Below are positions 20,136-28,933 of a stretch of DNA of 64,000 nt, piece after piece. The first letter of the stretch is position 1, and every line of letters starts with the position of its first letter. The translations under genes and the position numbers were made by a program. The stretch spans positions 1 through 64,000 of the forward strand of contig NZ_WWCP01000003.1 of assembly GCF_009857505.1 (NCBI RefSeq), written 5' to 3'. The notes below the pieces were generated by a model. That model was given only the letters and a program-made list of their open reading frames with translations, ran no database searches and was not told the origin of the DNA. The DNA is from Duganella lactea. Its GTDB lineage: Bacteria; Pseudomonadota; Gammaproteobacteria; Burkholderiales; Burkholderiaceae_D.

Positions 20136-22199
20136 TTGGCGGGATCAAGGAACAATGGCTGGTGGCACACGTGGCGGCGCGCCTTGGGGTTCGCCGTCGC
20201 CTCGACGCTGATGCTGACGCCGGCCGCCGCGCTGGCCGAGCCCACGCTCAATGAACGCATCCTCGACATCCGCGAGCGCAGCCGCTTCGTGCCCGAGGAT
20301 GCGCTGGCGGAGCTGCAAAAGCTGCAGCCGGAGCTGGCCACCGCGCCCGCCAACACCCGTGCCGAATTTCTCACCCAGATGAGCGCCGTGCGCCTGCGTC
20401 TGGGGCAGAACGACGCGGCGCTGCAGGCGGCGGACCAGGTGATCGCCTTCGGCCAGTCGCTGCACGACAACGTCATCATCGCCAAAGGCATGCTGGCCAG
20501 GGCCTACGTGCTGTTCGCCAGGGCAGACGTGGATGCCGCGCACCGCCTCGCCTTCGAGGCCGAGAAACTGGCGCAGACCACCGGCGACCAGGCGCTCAAG
20601 GTGCAGGCCACCATCACCGCCGGCCAGGCCTACGCTGAACAAGGCGACTTCCCGGCCGCGCTGTCAACGCTGCAGCGCGCGGTGGACATGGCGCGCCCGC
20701 CCGAGGGCGACCGCCTGAGCCTCGCGGCCGCGCTGAACGCGCTGGCCAAGCTGCACACGCAGATGAAGGACTATGACAGCGCCGCCGACACGCTGGCCGA
20801 ACTGCTGGAGGAAACCGAAAAACTCCACTCGCCGGGCCGCATGGCCATGGCCAAGAACATCGAGTACGGCCTGGCGATCGACGCCGGCCAGCCGCAGCGC
20901 GCCCTGCGCGTACTGCAGGAAAGCCTGGCGCTGGGACGCCAGATGGGCGCTGAGCGCATGGTCGGCGTCACGCTGGCCAACCTGGCCGACAGCTACCTGA
21001 AACAGCGCGACTATCCACGTGCGGCGCGGTATGCGCAGGAGGCGCTGCTATCGGTGCAAAAGACCGGTGACCAGTCGACCGAGGCGACCGCACGCGCCAA
21101 TCTCGGTCAGGCCTACGTGGGCATGGGGCGGCTGGCCGAGGGCAAACAACAGTATGAGCTGGGCATGGCGCGCTACGAACAGGAGAACAACAAGCCCGAT
21201 CTGCAAGTGGTGCTGCGCGAGTACGGCGAAACGCTGGAGCGCGCGGGCGATCTGGCCGGCGCGCTGGCGGCGTATCACCGCGAGCGCGACATCGCCAACG
21301 CGCTGTTTGAACAGCGCCGCCAGCAGATCACGCTGGAACTACAGGAAAAGTACGAGGCCGAAAAGAAGCGGCGCCAGATCGAGATGCTGCGCCACGAAAA
21401 CCAGGTCAAGGGCACCGAGATCGACAACCGCCGCCTGCAGCAGCACGTGTGGTGGCTATTGGCGCTGGTGTTCGCGCTGGCCGCCGCGGTGGTCGGTCTG
21501 TTTTACCGCAAGGTGCGCAACACCAATGCGCAACTGAAGGTGAAGAACCTGGAACTGAAGGCGCAGTCCACGCTCGATCCCCTGACCTCGCTGTACAACC
21601 GCCGCCACTTCCAGGAATTCATGCGCAGCCTGACGCTGCAGCAGCGGCAAGACGGCATGGTCGGCGCGCTGTTCCTGCTGGACGCCGACCACTTCAAGCA
21701 GATCAACGACCGCCACGGCCACGCCGCCGGCGATGCGGTGCTGAAGATGATCGCCGCGAACCTGCGCATCGCGCTGCGCGAGACCGACATGATCGTGCGC
21801 TGGGGCGGCGAGGAATTCGTCGCCTTCCTGCCGGCGGTGCAGCGGCACGGCGTGGACGACATCGCGCGCCGCATCTTGCACTGCATCGCCTCGCAGTCGC
21901 TGAAGTACGGCGAGCATGAGATCACGGTGAATGTATCGGTGGGCTATGCGCCGTTCCCGCTGGCGCCGGACAATGTGCCGCTGCCGTGGGAGCGCACGGT
22001 CAACCTGGTGGACATGGCGCTGTATCTGGCCAAGGCGCATGGACGCAACCGCGCCTACGGCGTGCGCGGCTTCCACAACCTCCATCTGACCTCGATGGAG
22101 GCGATCGAACAGGATCTGGAAAGCGCCTGGCGTTCAGGCTTCGTCGACCTGAGCGTGGTGCTGGGCGGCGAAGCGGAGACGCCACCCTCCACGCCCTGA
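20136..22199 (+). CDS. TPR-repeat diguanylate cyclase
   Basis: About 687 residues. The start is uncertain: the TTG at 20136 has GAGGG 6 bases before it, while TTG at 20097 is also open. A signal peptide (LGFAVASTLMLTPAAALAEP) precedes ~370 residues of helical TPR-like repeats. A coiled coil follows, then a membrane segment (VWWLLALVFALAAAVVGLFY near residue 450) and a C-terminal GGDEF domain with RWGGEEFVAFLP. The layout suggests a periplasmic TPR sensor driving cytoplasmic c-di-GMP synthesis. No RxxD inhibitory site was checked rigorously. Confidence 0.88.
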   Translation: MAGSRNNGWWHTWRRALGFAVASTLMLTPAAALAEPTLNERILDIRERSRFVPEDALAELQKLQPELATAPANTRAEFLTQMSAVRLRLGQNDAALQAADQVIAFGQSLHDNVIIAKGMLARAYVLFARADVDAAHRLAFEAEKLAQTTGDQALKVQATITAGQAYAEQGDFPAALSTLQRAVDMARPPEGDRLSLAAALNALAKLHTQMKDYDSAADTLAELLEETEKLHSPGRMAMAKNIEYGLAIDAGQPQRALRVLQESLALGRQMGAERMVGVTLANLADSYLKQRDYPRAARYAQEALLSVQKTGDQSTEATARANLGQAYVGMGRLAEGKQQYELGMARYEQENNKPDLQVVLREYGETLERAGDLAGALAAYHRERDIANALFEQRRQQITLELQEKYEAEKKRRQIEMLRHENQVKGTEIDNRRLQQHVWWLLALVFALAAAVVGLFYRKVRNTNAQLKVKNLELKAQSTLDPLTSLYNRRHFQEFMRSLTLQQRQDGMVGALFLLDADHFKQINDRHGHAAGDAVLKMIAANLRIALRETDMIVRWGGEEFVAFLPAVQRHGVDDIARRILHCIASQSLKYGEHEITVNVSVGYAPFPLAPDNVPLPWERTVNLVDMALYLAKAHGRNRAYGVRGFHNLHLTSMEAIEQDLESAWRSGFVDLSVVLGGEAETPPSTP

Positions 22200-22216
22200 C
22201 TGGGGCTTACTGGGGC

Positions 22217-22549
22217 TTACTTCTTCTCGCGTTCCTCGGCGGCGGTCTGCATCTTCTCGCCGGCCTGCTCCAGTTTGCGCCCGGCCTCCTTGGTGGCGTT
22301 GTTCAGCGTCTCGCCGGCCTGGTTGGCCGCCTTGTCCAGACGCTGGCTGGTTTCCTTGGCCGCCTCGCTCAACTGCTCGTTGGCTTGCTTGGCGGCGCTG
22401 TCGAGCCGCGCGGTGGCCTGTTCGGCCGCCTGGTCCACCTTGCGCCCGGCGCGCTCGGCCGGACCGGCCACGCCCGGATCATCCTTTTTCTGACAGCCAC
22501 CCAGCAGGGCCAGCGCGGTCAACGTCACTGCGGCATAACGGATCATCAT
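22217..22549 (-). CDS. Small lipoprotein with Ala/Lys/Gln-rich helical repeats
   Basis: About 110 residues from the ATG at 22549, 6 bases after GGAG. A lipobox (ALLGGCQKK) predicts lipidation. The mature part is a long polar helix of ~11-residue repeats (KANQAGETLNNATKEAGRKLEQAGEKM style), like LEA or apolipoprotein-type coiled proteins. Probably envelope-anchored; function unknown. A tandem duplication of TGGGGCTTAC lies at its 3' end (22201-22220). Confidence 0.75.
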   Translation of the reverse strand: MMIRYAAVTLTALALLGGCQKKDDPGVAGPAERAGRKVDQAAEQATARLDSAAKQANEQLSEAAKETSQRLDKAANQAGETLNNATKEAGRKLEQAGEKMQTAAEEREKK

Positions 22550-22634
22550 GGTCATCTCCTGAAAGAATGAGTTGTTTCCAGAAGCATACATAACTCCGTC
22601 TCCGCGCAGCGCACGTTTTGCCAGACCAGCGGAA

Positions 22635-23090
22635 TTACTCGGCGACGATTTTCTTCGGCGGCGGCGGTGGCGCGAAGTCGATGGTTTCGGATTGCGGCGC
22701 GCCGTCCAGCATGTCGGACTGGGTCAGCCATTGCTGCAGCTTTTCCATGCGGCGGATCAGGATGCCCTTGCTGCTGATGTAGCCCACCTGCTCAAAGTTC
22801 TCCGGCTTGCTGACCATCTTGGACACGGTCGGCAGGTTCTCCGCCAGCCGCTCGAACGCCTTGCGCGCCTTTTGCTCCCACTTGACCAGGTTGGCCTCGT
22901 TGAAGCGGTTGCTCTCGTAGTAAATGGTTAGCGTTCGGTCATGATTGCCATAACCGACAATCGCCGCCCCCATGCGCACCGTCTCCAGCACGTCGGCCTT
23001 GATCGACGCGGTCGGCACAAACAATGCGGCGCGGCCGGTGCTATCCGGTCGCTCCAGCGGCAAATCCTGTCCCATCACTCTGGTCATCAT
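22635..23090 (-). CDS. Hypothetical protein
   Basis: 151 residues that I do not recognise. Soluble, with a charged helical middle (NLVKWEQKARKAFERLAENL), a SSKGILIRRMEKLQQWL stretch and a Pro-rich tail (DFAPPPPPKKIV). AGGAAG precedes the start, and two adjacent ATGs (23090 and 23087) are possible. Codon use matches the neighbours, so it is likely a real native gene. It is divergent from the M29-like gene. Confidence 0.65.
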   Translation of the reverse strand: MMTRVMGQDLPLERPDSTGRAALFVPTASIKADVLETVRMGAAIVGYGNHDRTLTIYYESNRFNEANLVKWEQKARKAFERLAENLPTVSKMVSKPENFEQVGYISSKGILIRRMEKLQQWLTQSDMLDGAPQSETIDFAPPPPPKKIVAE

Positions 23091-23197
23091 GCTTCCTGTC
23101 TTGTCGCCACGGAGTTGCTGCTAGGCTATTTTTTTTCATTCTATCTCGCCAACATAAGCAAGACAAGGAGAATGCGCAGCACCGTGGTACGGGCGAC

Positions 23198-23223
23198 AAC
23201 TCCCTTAACAACTCCCTTATAAT
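23198..23223 (+). promoter_or_regulatory. Promoter -10 with two 11-bp direct repeats
   Basis: CAACTCCCTTA occurs twice with a 12-base period (from 23197 and 23209), and TATAAT follows at 23218-23223. A regulator could read the repeats. The -35 element is weak. Confidence 0.35.
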
Positions 23224-23251
23224 GCGGGCTGATCTTTTTAACCGCCGCAGC

Positions 23252-24307
23252 ATGATGTCCTCCCCCTCCCGTTTTGGCGCCATTCCCGAAGCCGCCGTCG
23301 ACCAGGCCGAACGCCATCTGCGCGACACCCTCGGCATCGCCCTCGCCCACCGCGCCCCGCACGCCGCGCTGATCGTCTACGACACCCGCACCGACCTGAA
23401 TCGCGCGCTGACCGAAGCCTACCGCCGCGCCGCGCCCGACGCCGAGTTCATCGACTTCGACAGCACCACGCCGGCGGTCATCCTCGCCGCGTTTGAGCGC
23501 CTGCGCGCCGGCGACCTGGTGGTGCTGGTGCAGTCGACCAGCTTCCGCATGGACGCCTACCGCATCCGCATCGAGCTATTCAAGCGCGGACTGAAAGTGA
23601 TCGAGCATGTGCACCTGTCGCGCATGCCGGGCGAGCAAGGACTGCACTACATCGCCTCGCTGGCCTACGATCCATCGTACTATCGCGGCGTCGGCCACGC
23701 GCTGAAGACGCGCATCGACGGCGCCCAACGTGGCGTGGTCGATAGCGGCGACGGCGCGCAACTGGTGTTCGCGTCGCCGTTCGAACCGGCCAAGCTGAAT
23801 ATCGGCGACTACAGCGGCATGACCAATGTCGGCGGACAGTTCCCGCTGGGCGAGGTGTTCACCGAAGCAAAAGATCTGGAAGCGGTCAGCGGAAGCGCGC
23901 GCATCTTCGTGTTCGGCGACACCCAATTCCTGGTCAACAAGCCGGCCACGCCGATCACCATCATCGTCGACAAAGGCCGCGTGGTCGGCGCCGAAAACAG
24001 CACGCCGGAATTCGACCAGATGCTGTCCATCATCCGCGCGCACGAAGGCGAGGTATGGCTGCGCGAACTGGGCTTCGGCATGAACCGCGCCTTCACGCGC
24101 GAGCACATGGTGGACGACATCGGCACCTATGAGCGCATGTGCGGCATCCACCTGTCGCTGGGCGCCAAGCATGGCGTCTACACCAAGCCACAGCTGAAGC
24201 GCAAGGACGCCCGCTACCACATCGACGTTTTCGCTGTCACCGATGGCGTCTACCTGGATGAGACGCGCGTGTACCGCGACGGCAGCTGGAACCTGCCACC
24301 TCCTTAA
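23252..24307 (+). CDS. M29 (aminopeptidase T)-like metallopeptidase
   Basis: About 351 residues; ATG at 23252 or 23255. An earlier ATG at 23222 overlaps a TATAAT promoter box and is unlikely. The C-terminal half shows an M29-like ligand series in order: GEVFTEA (Glu), LRELGFG (Glu), CGIHLSLGAKH (His) and YHIDVFAV (His-x-Asp). Those are the two-metal ligands of aminopeptidase T, so catalytic activity is plausible. The N-terminal half diverges from typical family members. Substrate unknown. Confidence 0.6.
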   Translation: MMSSPSRFGAIPEAAVDQAERHLRDTLGIALAHRAPHAALIVYDTRTDLNRALTEAYRRAAPDAEFIDFDSTTPAVILAAFERLRAGDLVVLVQSTSFRMDAYRIRIELFKRGLKVIEHVHLSRMPGEQGLHYIASLAYDPSYYRGVGHALKTRIDGAQRGVVDSGDGAQLVFASPFEPAKLNIGDYSGMTNVGGQFPLGEVFTEAKDLEAVSGSARIFVFGDTQFLVNKPATPITIIVDKGRVVGAENSTPEFDQMLSIIRAHEGEVWLRELGFGMNRAFTREHMVDDIGTYERMCGIHLSLGAKHGVYTKPQLKRKDARYHIDVFAVTDGVYLDETRVYRDGSWNLPPP

Positions 24308-24310
24308 CAA

Positions 24311-25243
24311 CTAAATCAGCAACCCGCTGTCGCTCAGCGCCCGGTCCCATGGCGGCACGGGATGGTATTCGGCCACCAGGAAGTCGATCAGCGCGCGCAC
24401 CTTGGGAGATGGCTGGCGACTGGCGGGATACAGCGCGCTGAGATGATTCAGCGGCAGTTCCCAATCGCTCAACACCGGCACCAGCGTGCCTTCCATCAGG
24501 CTGCGCCAGGCCAGGAAGGTGGTGTTGTAGACGATACCAAGCCCTTGCTGTGCGGCCTGCTGCAGCACCATGCCGTTGTTGGCGGTGAAGGCGGCCGGCA
24601 CGCGCACCGATTGCTGTTCCTCGCCGCGCGTGAAATGCCATTGGGTGCCGTCGGTCAGGTGACTGAAGTGCAGGCAGCGGTGCTGCCGCAATTCCTGCGG
24701 CGTGGCCGGCGTGCCGTGCCGCGCGAGGTACGACGGCGATGCACACAGCACGCCGCGGCATGGCGCCAGCGGACGCATGGCCAGCGCGTGCACGTCCGGT
24801 ATGCCACCCACCCGGATCGTCAGGTCGAAACCGTGTTTGATCGGATCGAGCAACGCGTCATCCACAAACAGCATCGGCTCCAGCAAGGGATGCTGCAAGG
24901 CGAAGCGCGCCACCGCGCCGGACAGCCACTCGCTGCCGAAACTCGACGGCGCCTGTATCCGCAGCGGCCCGGCCAGCTCGTCGCCGACCTGCGCCACCAC
25001 CCGCGCCGCTTCCCGCGCTTGCGACACGGTCGCCGTGCACGGCGCCAGATAGGCCTGGCCGACATCGGTCAGGCTGACTTCGCGCGTGGAGCGGTGCAGC
25101 AGCCGCGCGCCCAGCTTGTCCTCCAGCTGCAAGATGTGCTTGCTGACCATGGCGCGCGTCAGGCCCAGCCGGCGGCCGGCCTCGCTGAAGCTGCGCAGCC
25201 TTGCCACTTCCACAAAAATTTCCATTGCCCGTAGCTGATCCAT
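24311..25243 (-). CDS. LysR-family transcriptional regulator
   Basis: 310 residues with the LysR helix-turn-helix at residues ~1-60 (MEIFVEVARLRSFSEAGRRLGLTRAMVSKHI) and a substrate-binding domain behind it. It is transcribed away from the phytanoyl-CoA dioxygenase-like gene at 25354, with a perfect inverted repeat just upstream of its own start. It probably controls itself and that cluster. It resembles the CrgA/DhcR-like subgroup, which includes many quinone or aromatic sensors. Confidence 0.92.
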   Translation of the reverse strand: MDQLRAMEIFVEVARLRSFSEAGRRLGLTRAMVSKHILQLEDKLGARLLHRSTREVSLTDVGQAYLAPCTATVSQAREAARVVAQVGDELAGPLRIQAPSSFGSEWLSGAVARFALQHPLLEPMLFVDDALLDPIKHGFDLTIRVGGIPDVHALAMRPLAPCRGVLCASPSYLARHGTPATPQELRQHRCLHFSHLTDGTQWHFTRGEEQQSVRVPAAFTANNGMVLQQAAQQGLGIVYNTTFLAWRSLMEGTLVPVLSDWELPLNHLSALYPASRQPSPKVRALIDFLVAEYHPVPPWDRALSDSGLLI

Positions 25244-25249
25244 GCAGCG

Positions 25250-25272
25250 ATTGTCGCCATTTCAGCGACAAT
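25250..25272. promoter_or_regulatory. Probable LysR operator
   Basis: Perfect 8-bp inverted repeat, ATTGTCGC and GCGACAAT, with a 7-base spacer, placed 7 bases upstream of the lysR start in the lysR / phyH intergenic region. Position and T-n-A form fit a LysR-type binding site. Confidence 0.6.
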
Positions 25273-25353
25273 GTGTCAACCTTTTGCCGATTGTGACGCC
25301 CCGGACAGCCCCGTAAAATGCGCTATATCAAATATCCCGCCATGGAGCCAGAC

Positions 25354-26193
25354 ATGCTGACAGACGCACAAAAACAACAGTATCAACGCGATGGCTACAT
25401 CGTGATCCCCGGTTTCAAGAGCGCCGGGGACATCGCCAAACTGCGCGCCCGCGCCGCGGAGATTGTCAACGATTTCGACCCGAGCGCCCAATCCGGCATC
25501 TTCAGCACCATCGAGCAGGAAAAAACCACCGACGATTACTTCCTCGGCTCGGACAACACCATCCGCTGCTTCTTCGAGGAAGAAGCCTTCGGCGCGGACG
25601 GCAAGCTGAAACAGGCCAAGGAACTGTCGATCAACAAGATCGGCCACGCCATGCACGATCTGGACCCGGCCTTCCGCGCCTTCACCGCCGATCCGCGCCT
25701 GGAACAGCTGGCGCGCGACGTCGGCCTGGCCTATCCCAAAGTCTGGCAGTCGATGTACATCTTCAAGCAGCCGGGCATCGGCGGCGAGGTGCGCTGGCAC
25801 CAGGACGCGACCTATTTCGACACCGATCCGGTCAGCGTGACCACCTTCTGGTTCGCGCTGGAAGACGCGACGCTGGACAACGGCTGCATGTGGGCCGAAC
25901 CGGGCGGCCATCGCGGCCCGATGCGCGAGCGCTTCCTGCGCAACGGCGACGACGTGCGGATGGAAAAACTGAGCGATATGCCATGGCCGGGCGACAGCAC
26001 CGCCGTGCCGCTGGAATGCAAGGCCGGTAGCCTGGTATGCTTCCACGGCCTGCTGCCGCACTACAGCGCGCCGAACCGCTCGCCGGTCTCGCGCCACGCC
26101 TACACGCTGCACGTGACCGACGGCGCCACCCGCTACTCGCCGCAAAACTGGATTCAGCGCGACGACAAACTGCCGGTACGCGGCTTCCTCTAA
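25354..26193 (+). CDS. Phytanoyl-CoA dioxygenase (PhyH)-family oxygenase
   Basis: About 279 residues from the ATG at 25354, which has GGAG 6 bases upstream. It begins LTDAQKQQYQRDGYIVIPGF, the usual PhyH N-terminus. The iron site is RWHQDATYFDTDP (His-x-Asp), with the distal His in CFHGLLPHYSAPNRS followed by the oxoglutarate-binding Arg. An Fe(II)/2-oxoglutarate hydroxylase of a small molecule. It is followed after 21 bases by a sugar isomerase-like gene, presumably in one operon. Confidence 0.85.
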   Translation: MLTDAQKQQYQRDGYIVIPGFKSAGDIAKLRARAAEIVNDFDPSAQSGIFSTIEQEKTTDDYFLGSDNTIRCFFEEEAFGADGKLKQAKELSINKIGHAMHDLDPAFRAFTADPRLEQLARDVGLAYPKVWQSMYIFKQPGIGGEVRWHQDATYFDTDPVSVTTFWFALEDATLDNGCMWAEPGGHRGPMRERFLRNGDDVRMEKLSDMPWPGDSTAVPLECKAGSLVCFHGLLPHYSAPNRSPVSRHAYTLHVTDGATRYSPQNWIQRDDKLPVRGFL

Positions 26194-26214
26194 CGTCGTT
26201 CCCGCGCAGACCCT

Positions 26215-27030
26215 ATGCAAATCAAAATTTTCGCCGCCCAGTGGGGCAACAACGAGCTGCCGGCGCCGGTCTTCATCGAGCGCGTAAAGGCCGCCGGTTT
26301 CGACGGCATCGAGATGTCGTTGCCGCTGGACGCCGCGCAGCGCGACGACTGGACGCGCCAGATCGCCGACGCCGGCCTGGACCTGATCGTCGCCCAGTGG
26401 GAGACGGTGTTCCATCCAAGCTTCGCGCCACACAAGGCGGCGCTGGCCGAACTGCTGCACAACGCCTGCGCCGCCAAACCGCTGCACGTGAACTCGCACA
26501 CCGGCAAGGACTACTTCACGCCGGAGCAGAACCGCGAACTGCTGGAACTGGCGGCCGACATCGCACGCCAGCACGGCGTGCCGATTGTCCACGAGATCCA
26601 CCGCAGCCGCTTCAGCGGCCACCCGATGCTGCTGCTACCCTATCTGCGGCACATGCCCGAGCTGCGGTTGACGGCCGACCTGTCGCACTGGTGCTGCGCC
26701 TGCGAATCGCTGCTGGAAGACCAGCCGGAGACGCTGGCGCAAACCCTGCCACACGTGCGCCACATCCACGCCCGCGTGGGGCACCCGCAAGGTCCGCAGG
26801 TGAGCGACTTCCGCGCGCCGGAAGCGCGGGCCGCGTTGGCAGCGCACCTGTCGTGGTGGGATGAAGTGATCCGTCTGCGCCGCGCCGCCGGCGCCGCCGT
26901 GATGACGCTGACGCCGGAATTCGGTCCGGCGCCCTACACCCAAACGCTGCCCTACACGCAGCAGCAAGTGTCGGACCCGTGGCAGCAGAATGTGGCGATG
27001 CTGCAGTTGCTGCGCCAGCGCTACGCCTGA
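26215..27030 (+). CDS. Sugar phosphate isomerase/epimerase-like TIM barrel protein
   Basis: 271 residues of the xylose-isomerase-like (AP endonuclease 2) fold. Candidate metal ligands lie in the usual order: GIEMS, VHEIHRSRFSG, ADLSHWCC, HIHARVGHPQGP and LTPEFGP. Such enzymes isomerise or epimerise sugars, inositols or related polyols. Operon partner of the PhyH-type oxygenase, suggesting a small catabolic or modification route under LysR control. The last 10 bases overlap the convergent kinase gene. Confidence 0.82.
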   Translation: MQIKIFAAQWGNNELPAPVFIERVKAAGFDGIEMSLPLDAAQRDDWTRQIADAGLDLIVAQWETVFHPSFAPHKAALAELLHNACAAKPLHVNSHTGKDYFTPEQNRELLELAADIARQHGVPIVHEIHRSRFSGHPMLLLPYLRHMPELRLTADLSHWCCACESLLEDQPETLAQTLPHVRHIHARVGHPQGPQVSDFRAPEARAALAAHLSWWDEVIRLRRAAGAAVMTLTPEFGPAPYTQTLPYTQQQVSDPWQQNVAMLQLLRQRYA

Positions 27031-28931
27031 AGCGCTTCCTCTTCGCGCGCCGGTGACAGGGGCAGCACCAGCAGCACGCTGGTGCCCGCCGCCGGCACCG
27101 ACTCCACGCGGATCGTCCCTTTCAGCACGCTGGTCACAATGTTATAAACGATATTCATCCCCAGCCCGGAACCGCCCTGTCCCATCTTGGTGGTGAAGAA
27201 GGGATCGAATATCTTGTGCAGCACCACGTCGCTCATGCCGACGCCGTTGTCCTTCAGCTGCAGCAACACCAGGTCCTTGCCTTCGCGCCGCGCGCTGACC
27301 GTCAGCGCGCCGCTCTCGCGGCCGTCGAAACCGTGCAGCAGCGTGTTGCCGATCAAGTTGCTGAGCACCTGGCTCAAACTGCCAGGGTAGGAATCGAACG
27401 CCAGATCGGCCGGCACGTCCACCGTCACCGTGCACGACGCGCGCCGCAGCTGCGCCGCATAGGTGGCCAGCGTGTCGTGCACCACGTCGTCGAGCCGGAA
27501 GCGGCGCCGCTGGCCGCTGGCCTGGTCCACCGCCACCTGCTTGAAGGACGTGATCAGGTCCGCCGCGCGCGTCAGCGAGCTGGCCATGATGTCGCAGGCC
27601 TTGCGCGCGTCGCTCAGATGCGCTTCCAGCGCCGAGCGTTTGACGCCGCCGCCATCCTGCAGCCGACGCTCGAAGTCGCGCACCATGTCACTCAGCGAGG
27701 TGGCCGTCAGCAGGCTGTTGCCGATCGGCGTATTCAGTTCGTGCGCGACGCCGGCCACCAGCGCCCCCAGCGACGCCATCTTCTCCGAGGTTTGCAGATT
27801 GGTCTGCGCCTGCTTCAGCGTGGCCACCACGCGCGACAGATCGTTGCGCGCCTGTTCCGCCTGATGCTTCTGGCTTTCCAGCTCTTTCAGGCTGCCTTCC
27901 AGCCCGGCACGCGCATCGGTTTCGCGCCGGTTGGTCACCAGCAGCGCCGCGATCAGCCCGCTGATGATCACGCCGGCGATGCCGATCAGCAGCACCGGCA
28001 GCTGCGAGCGCCCATAGCGCACGCCGGAACGGCCCTCGAACTTGATGATCCAGTTGCGCTGTCCCACCGGCAGCACGGTTTGCGCGGTCAGCCCCGGCAC
28101 GGCGTCGGCGCGCTCCTGGTGCGTTTCCACCTTGCCGTCGCTGTCGAACAGCAGCGTGTCGGCGCCGGGCGGCGGCGCTTTGCCGTTCTGGAAGCCGCCA
28201 TCCTCGATGCGCACGTGCAGATGCTCCAGCAGCGCCGGATCGATCACCTCGCGCATCAGCACATTGACACGGAAAACAATCGCCACAAAGCCGAACAGCG
28301 CCTCGCGCCGCTGCGCCGTGGTCTCCACCGGCATGCCGCCGCGGTACACCGGCGCGCGCGCCACGAAGCCAGGTTCGCCGGTGGCGTCCTGCACCAGCGT
28401 GATGCGCTCGGTGGCGACGATCTCGCCGGTATCGCGCCCCAGCTCCAGCGCTTTCAGATGCTGCGGCAGCGCCGACAGGTCGAGCCCAAAGGCGTTCTCG
28501 TTGTCCTTCATCGGCTCGTTGTAGTCGATGATGTAGTGCAGCGGACGGCGGCTGGCCGGGTGCACGTGAAAGTCGGGATAGCCGTCGCGCTTGACGCCTT
28601 CGACAAACGCCGCCAGTTCGGCCTCCGACACCACGCGCACAAACTGCAAGGACTGATAGCCGGGATAGCGCTTGGCGATCTGCAGCTCGCTGACGAAACG
28701 CCGGAACTGGCGCCGATCAATACGGTCGTTGATGGCGTACATGCCCTTCATGCCCTGCAGCGAATCGGCGTAGATTTGCAAGCGGGTTTGCGTGTCGCGC
28801 GCCACCTGCTCGGTGTCGCGCTGGAAGCCGGCCCGCACCTGCTGCTTCTGCTGCTCTTCCATGACGAAATAGCAGGTCCATGCTGTCAGGCAGATGCCGA
28901 CAAAGAACGCCAGGTAACCGCGAGCGCGCAT
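27021..28931 (-). CDS. CHASE-domain sensor histidine kinase
   Basis: 636 residues. An N-terminal membrane segment (YLAFFVGICLTAWTCYFVM) is followed by an extracytoplasmic CHASE domain (~50-280: YPGYQSLQFVRVV, RRPLHYIIDYNEP, FGLDLSALPQHLKAL). A second membrane segment (LLIGIAGVIISGLIAALLV), a coiled coil and the kinase core come next: H box SLGALVAGVAHELNTPIGNS, N box NLIGNTLLHGF and G boxes. It lies 2 bases behind the HD-GYP response regulator gene and surely shares its operon and signal. The ligand is unknown. Confidence 0.9.
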   Translation of the reverse strand: MRARGYLAFFVGICLTAWTCYFVMEEQQKQQVRAGFQRDTEQVARDTQTRLQIYADSLQGMKGMYAINDRIDRRQFRRFVSELQIAKRYPGYQSLQFVRVVSEAELAAFVEGVKRDGYPDFHVHPASRRPLHYIIDYNEPMKDNENAFGLDLSALPQHLKALELGRDTGEIVATERITLVQDATGEPGFVARAPVYRGGMPVETTAQRREALFGFVAIVFRVNVLMREVIDPALLEHLHVRIEDGGFQNGKAPPPGADTLLFDSDGKVETHQERADAVPGLTAQTVLPVGQRNWIIKFEGRSGVRYGRSQLPVLLIGIAGVIISGLIAALLVTNRRETDARAGLEGSLKELESQKHQAEQARNDLSRVVATLKQAQTNLQTSEKMASLGALVAGVAHELNTPIGNSLLTATSLSDMVRDFERRLQDGGGVKRSALEAHLSDARKACDIMASSLTRAADLITSFKQVAVDQASGQRRRFRLDDVVHDTLATYAAQLRRASCTVTVDVPADLAFDSYPGSLSQVLSNLIGNTLLHGFDGRESGALTVSARREGKDLVLLQLKDNGVGMSDVVLHKIFDPFFTTKMGQGGSGLGMNIVYNIVTSVLKGTIRVESVPAAGTSVLLVLPLSPAREEEALQA

Positions 28932-28933
28932 GA

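Noticed and set aside
22201..22220. Tandem 10-bp duplication TGGGGCTTAC
   Set aside because: A simple slip duplication at a gene end; no sign of function.
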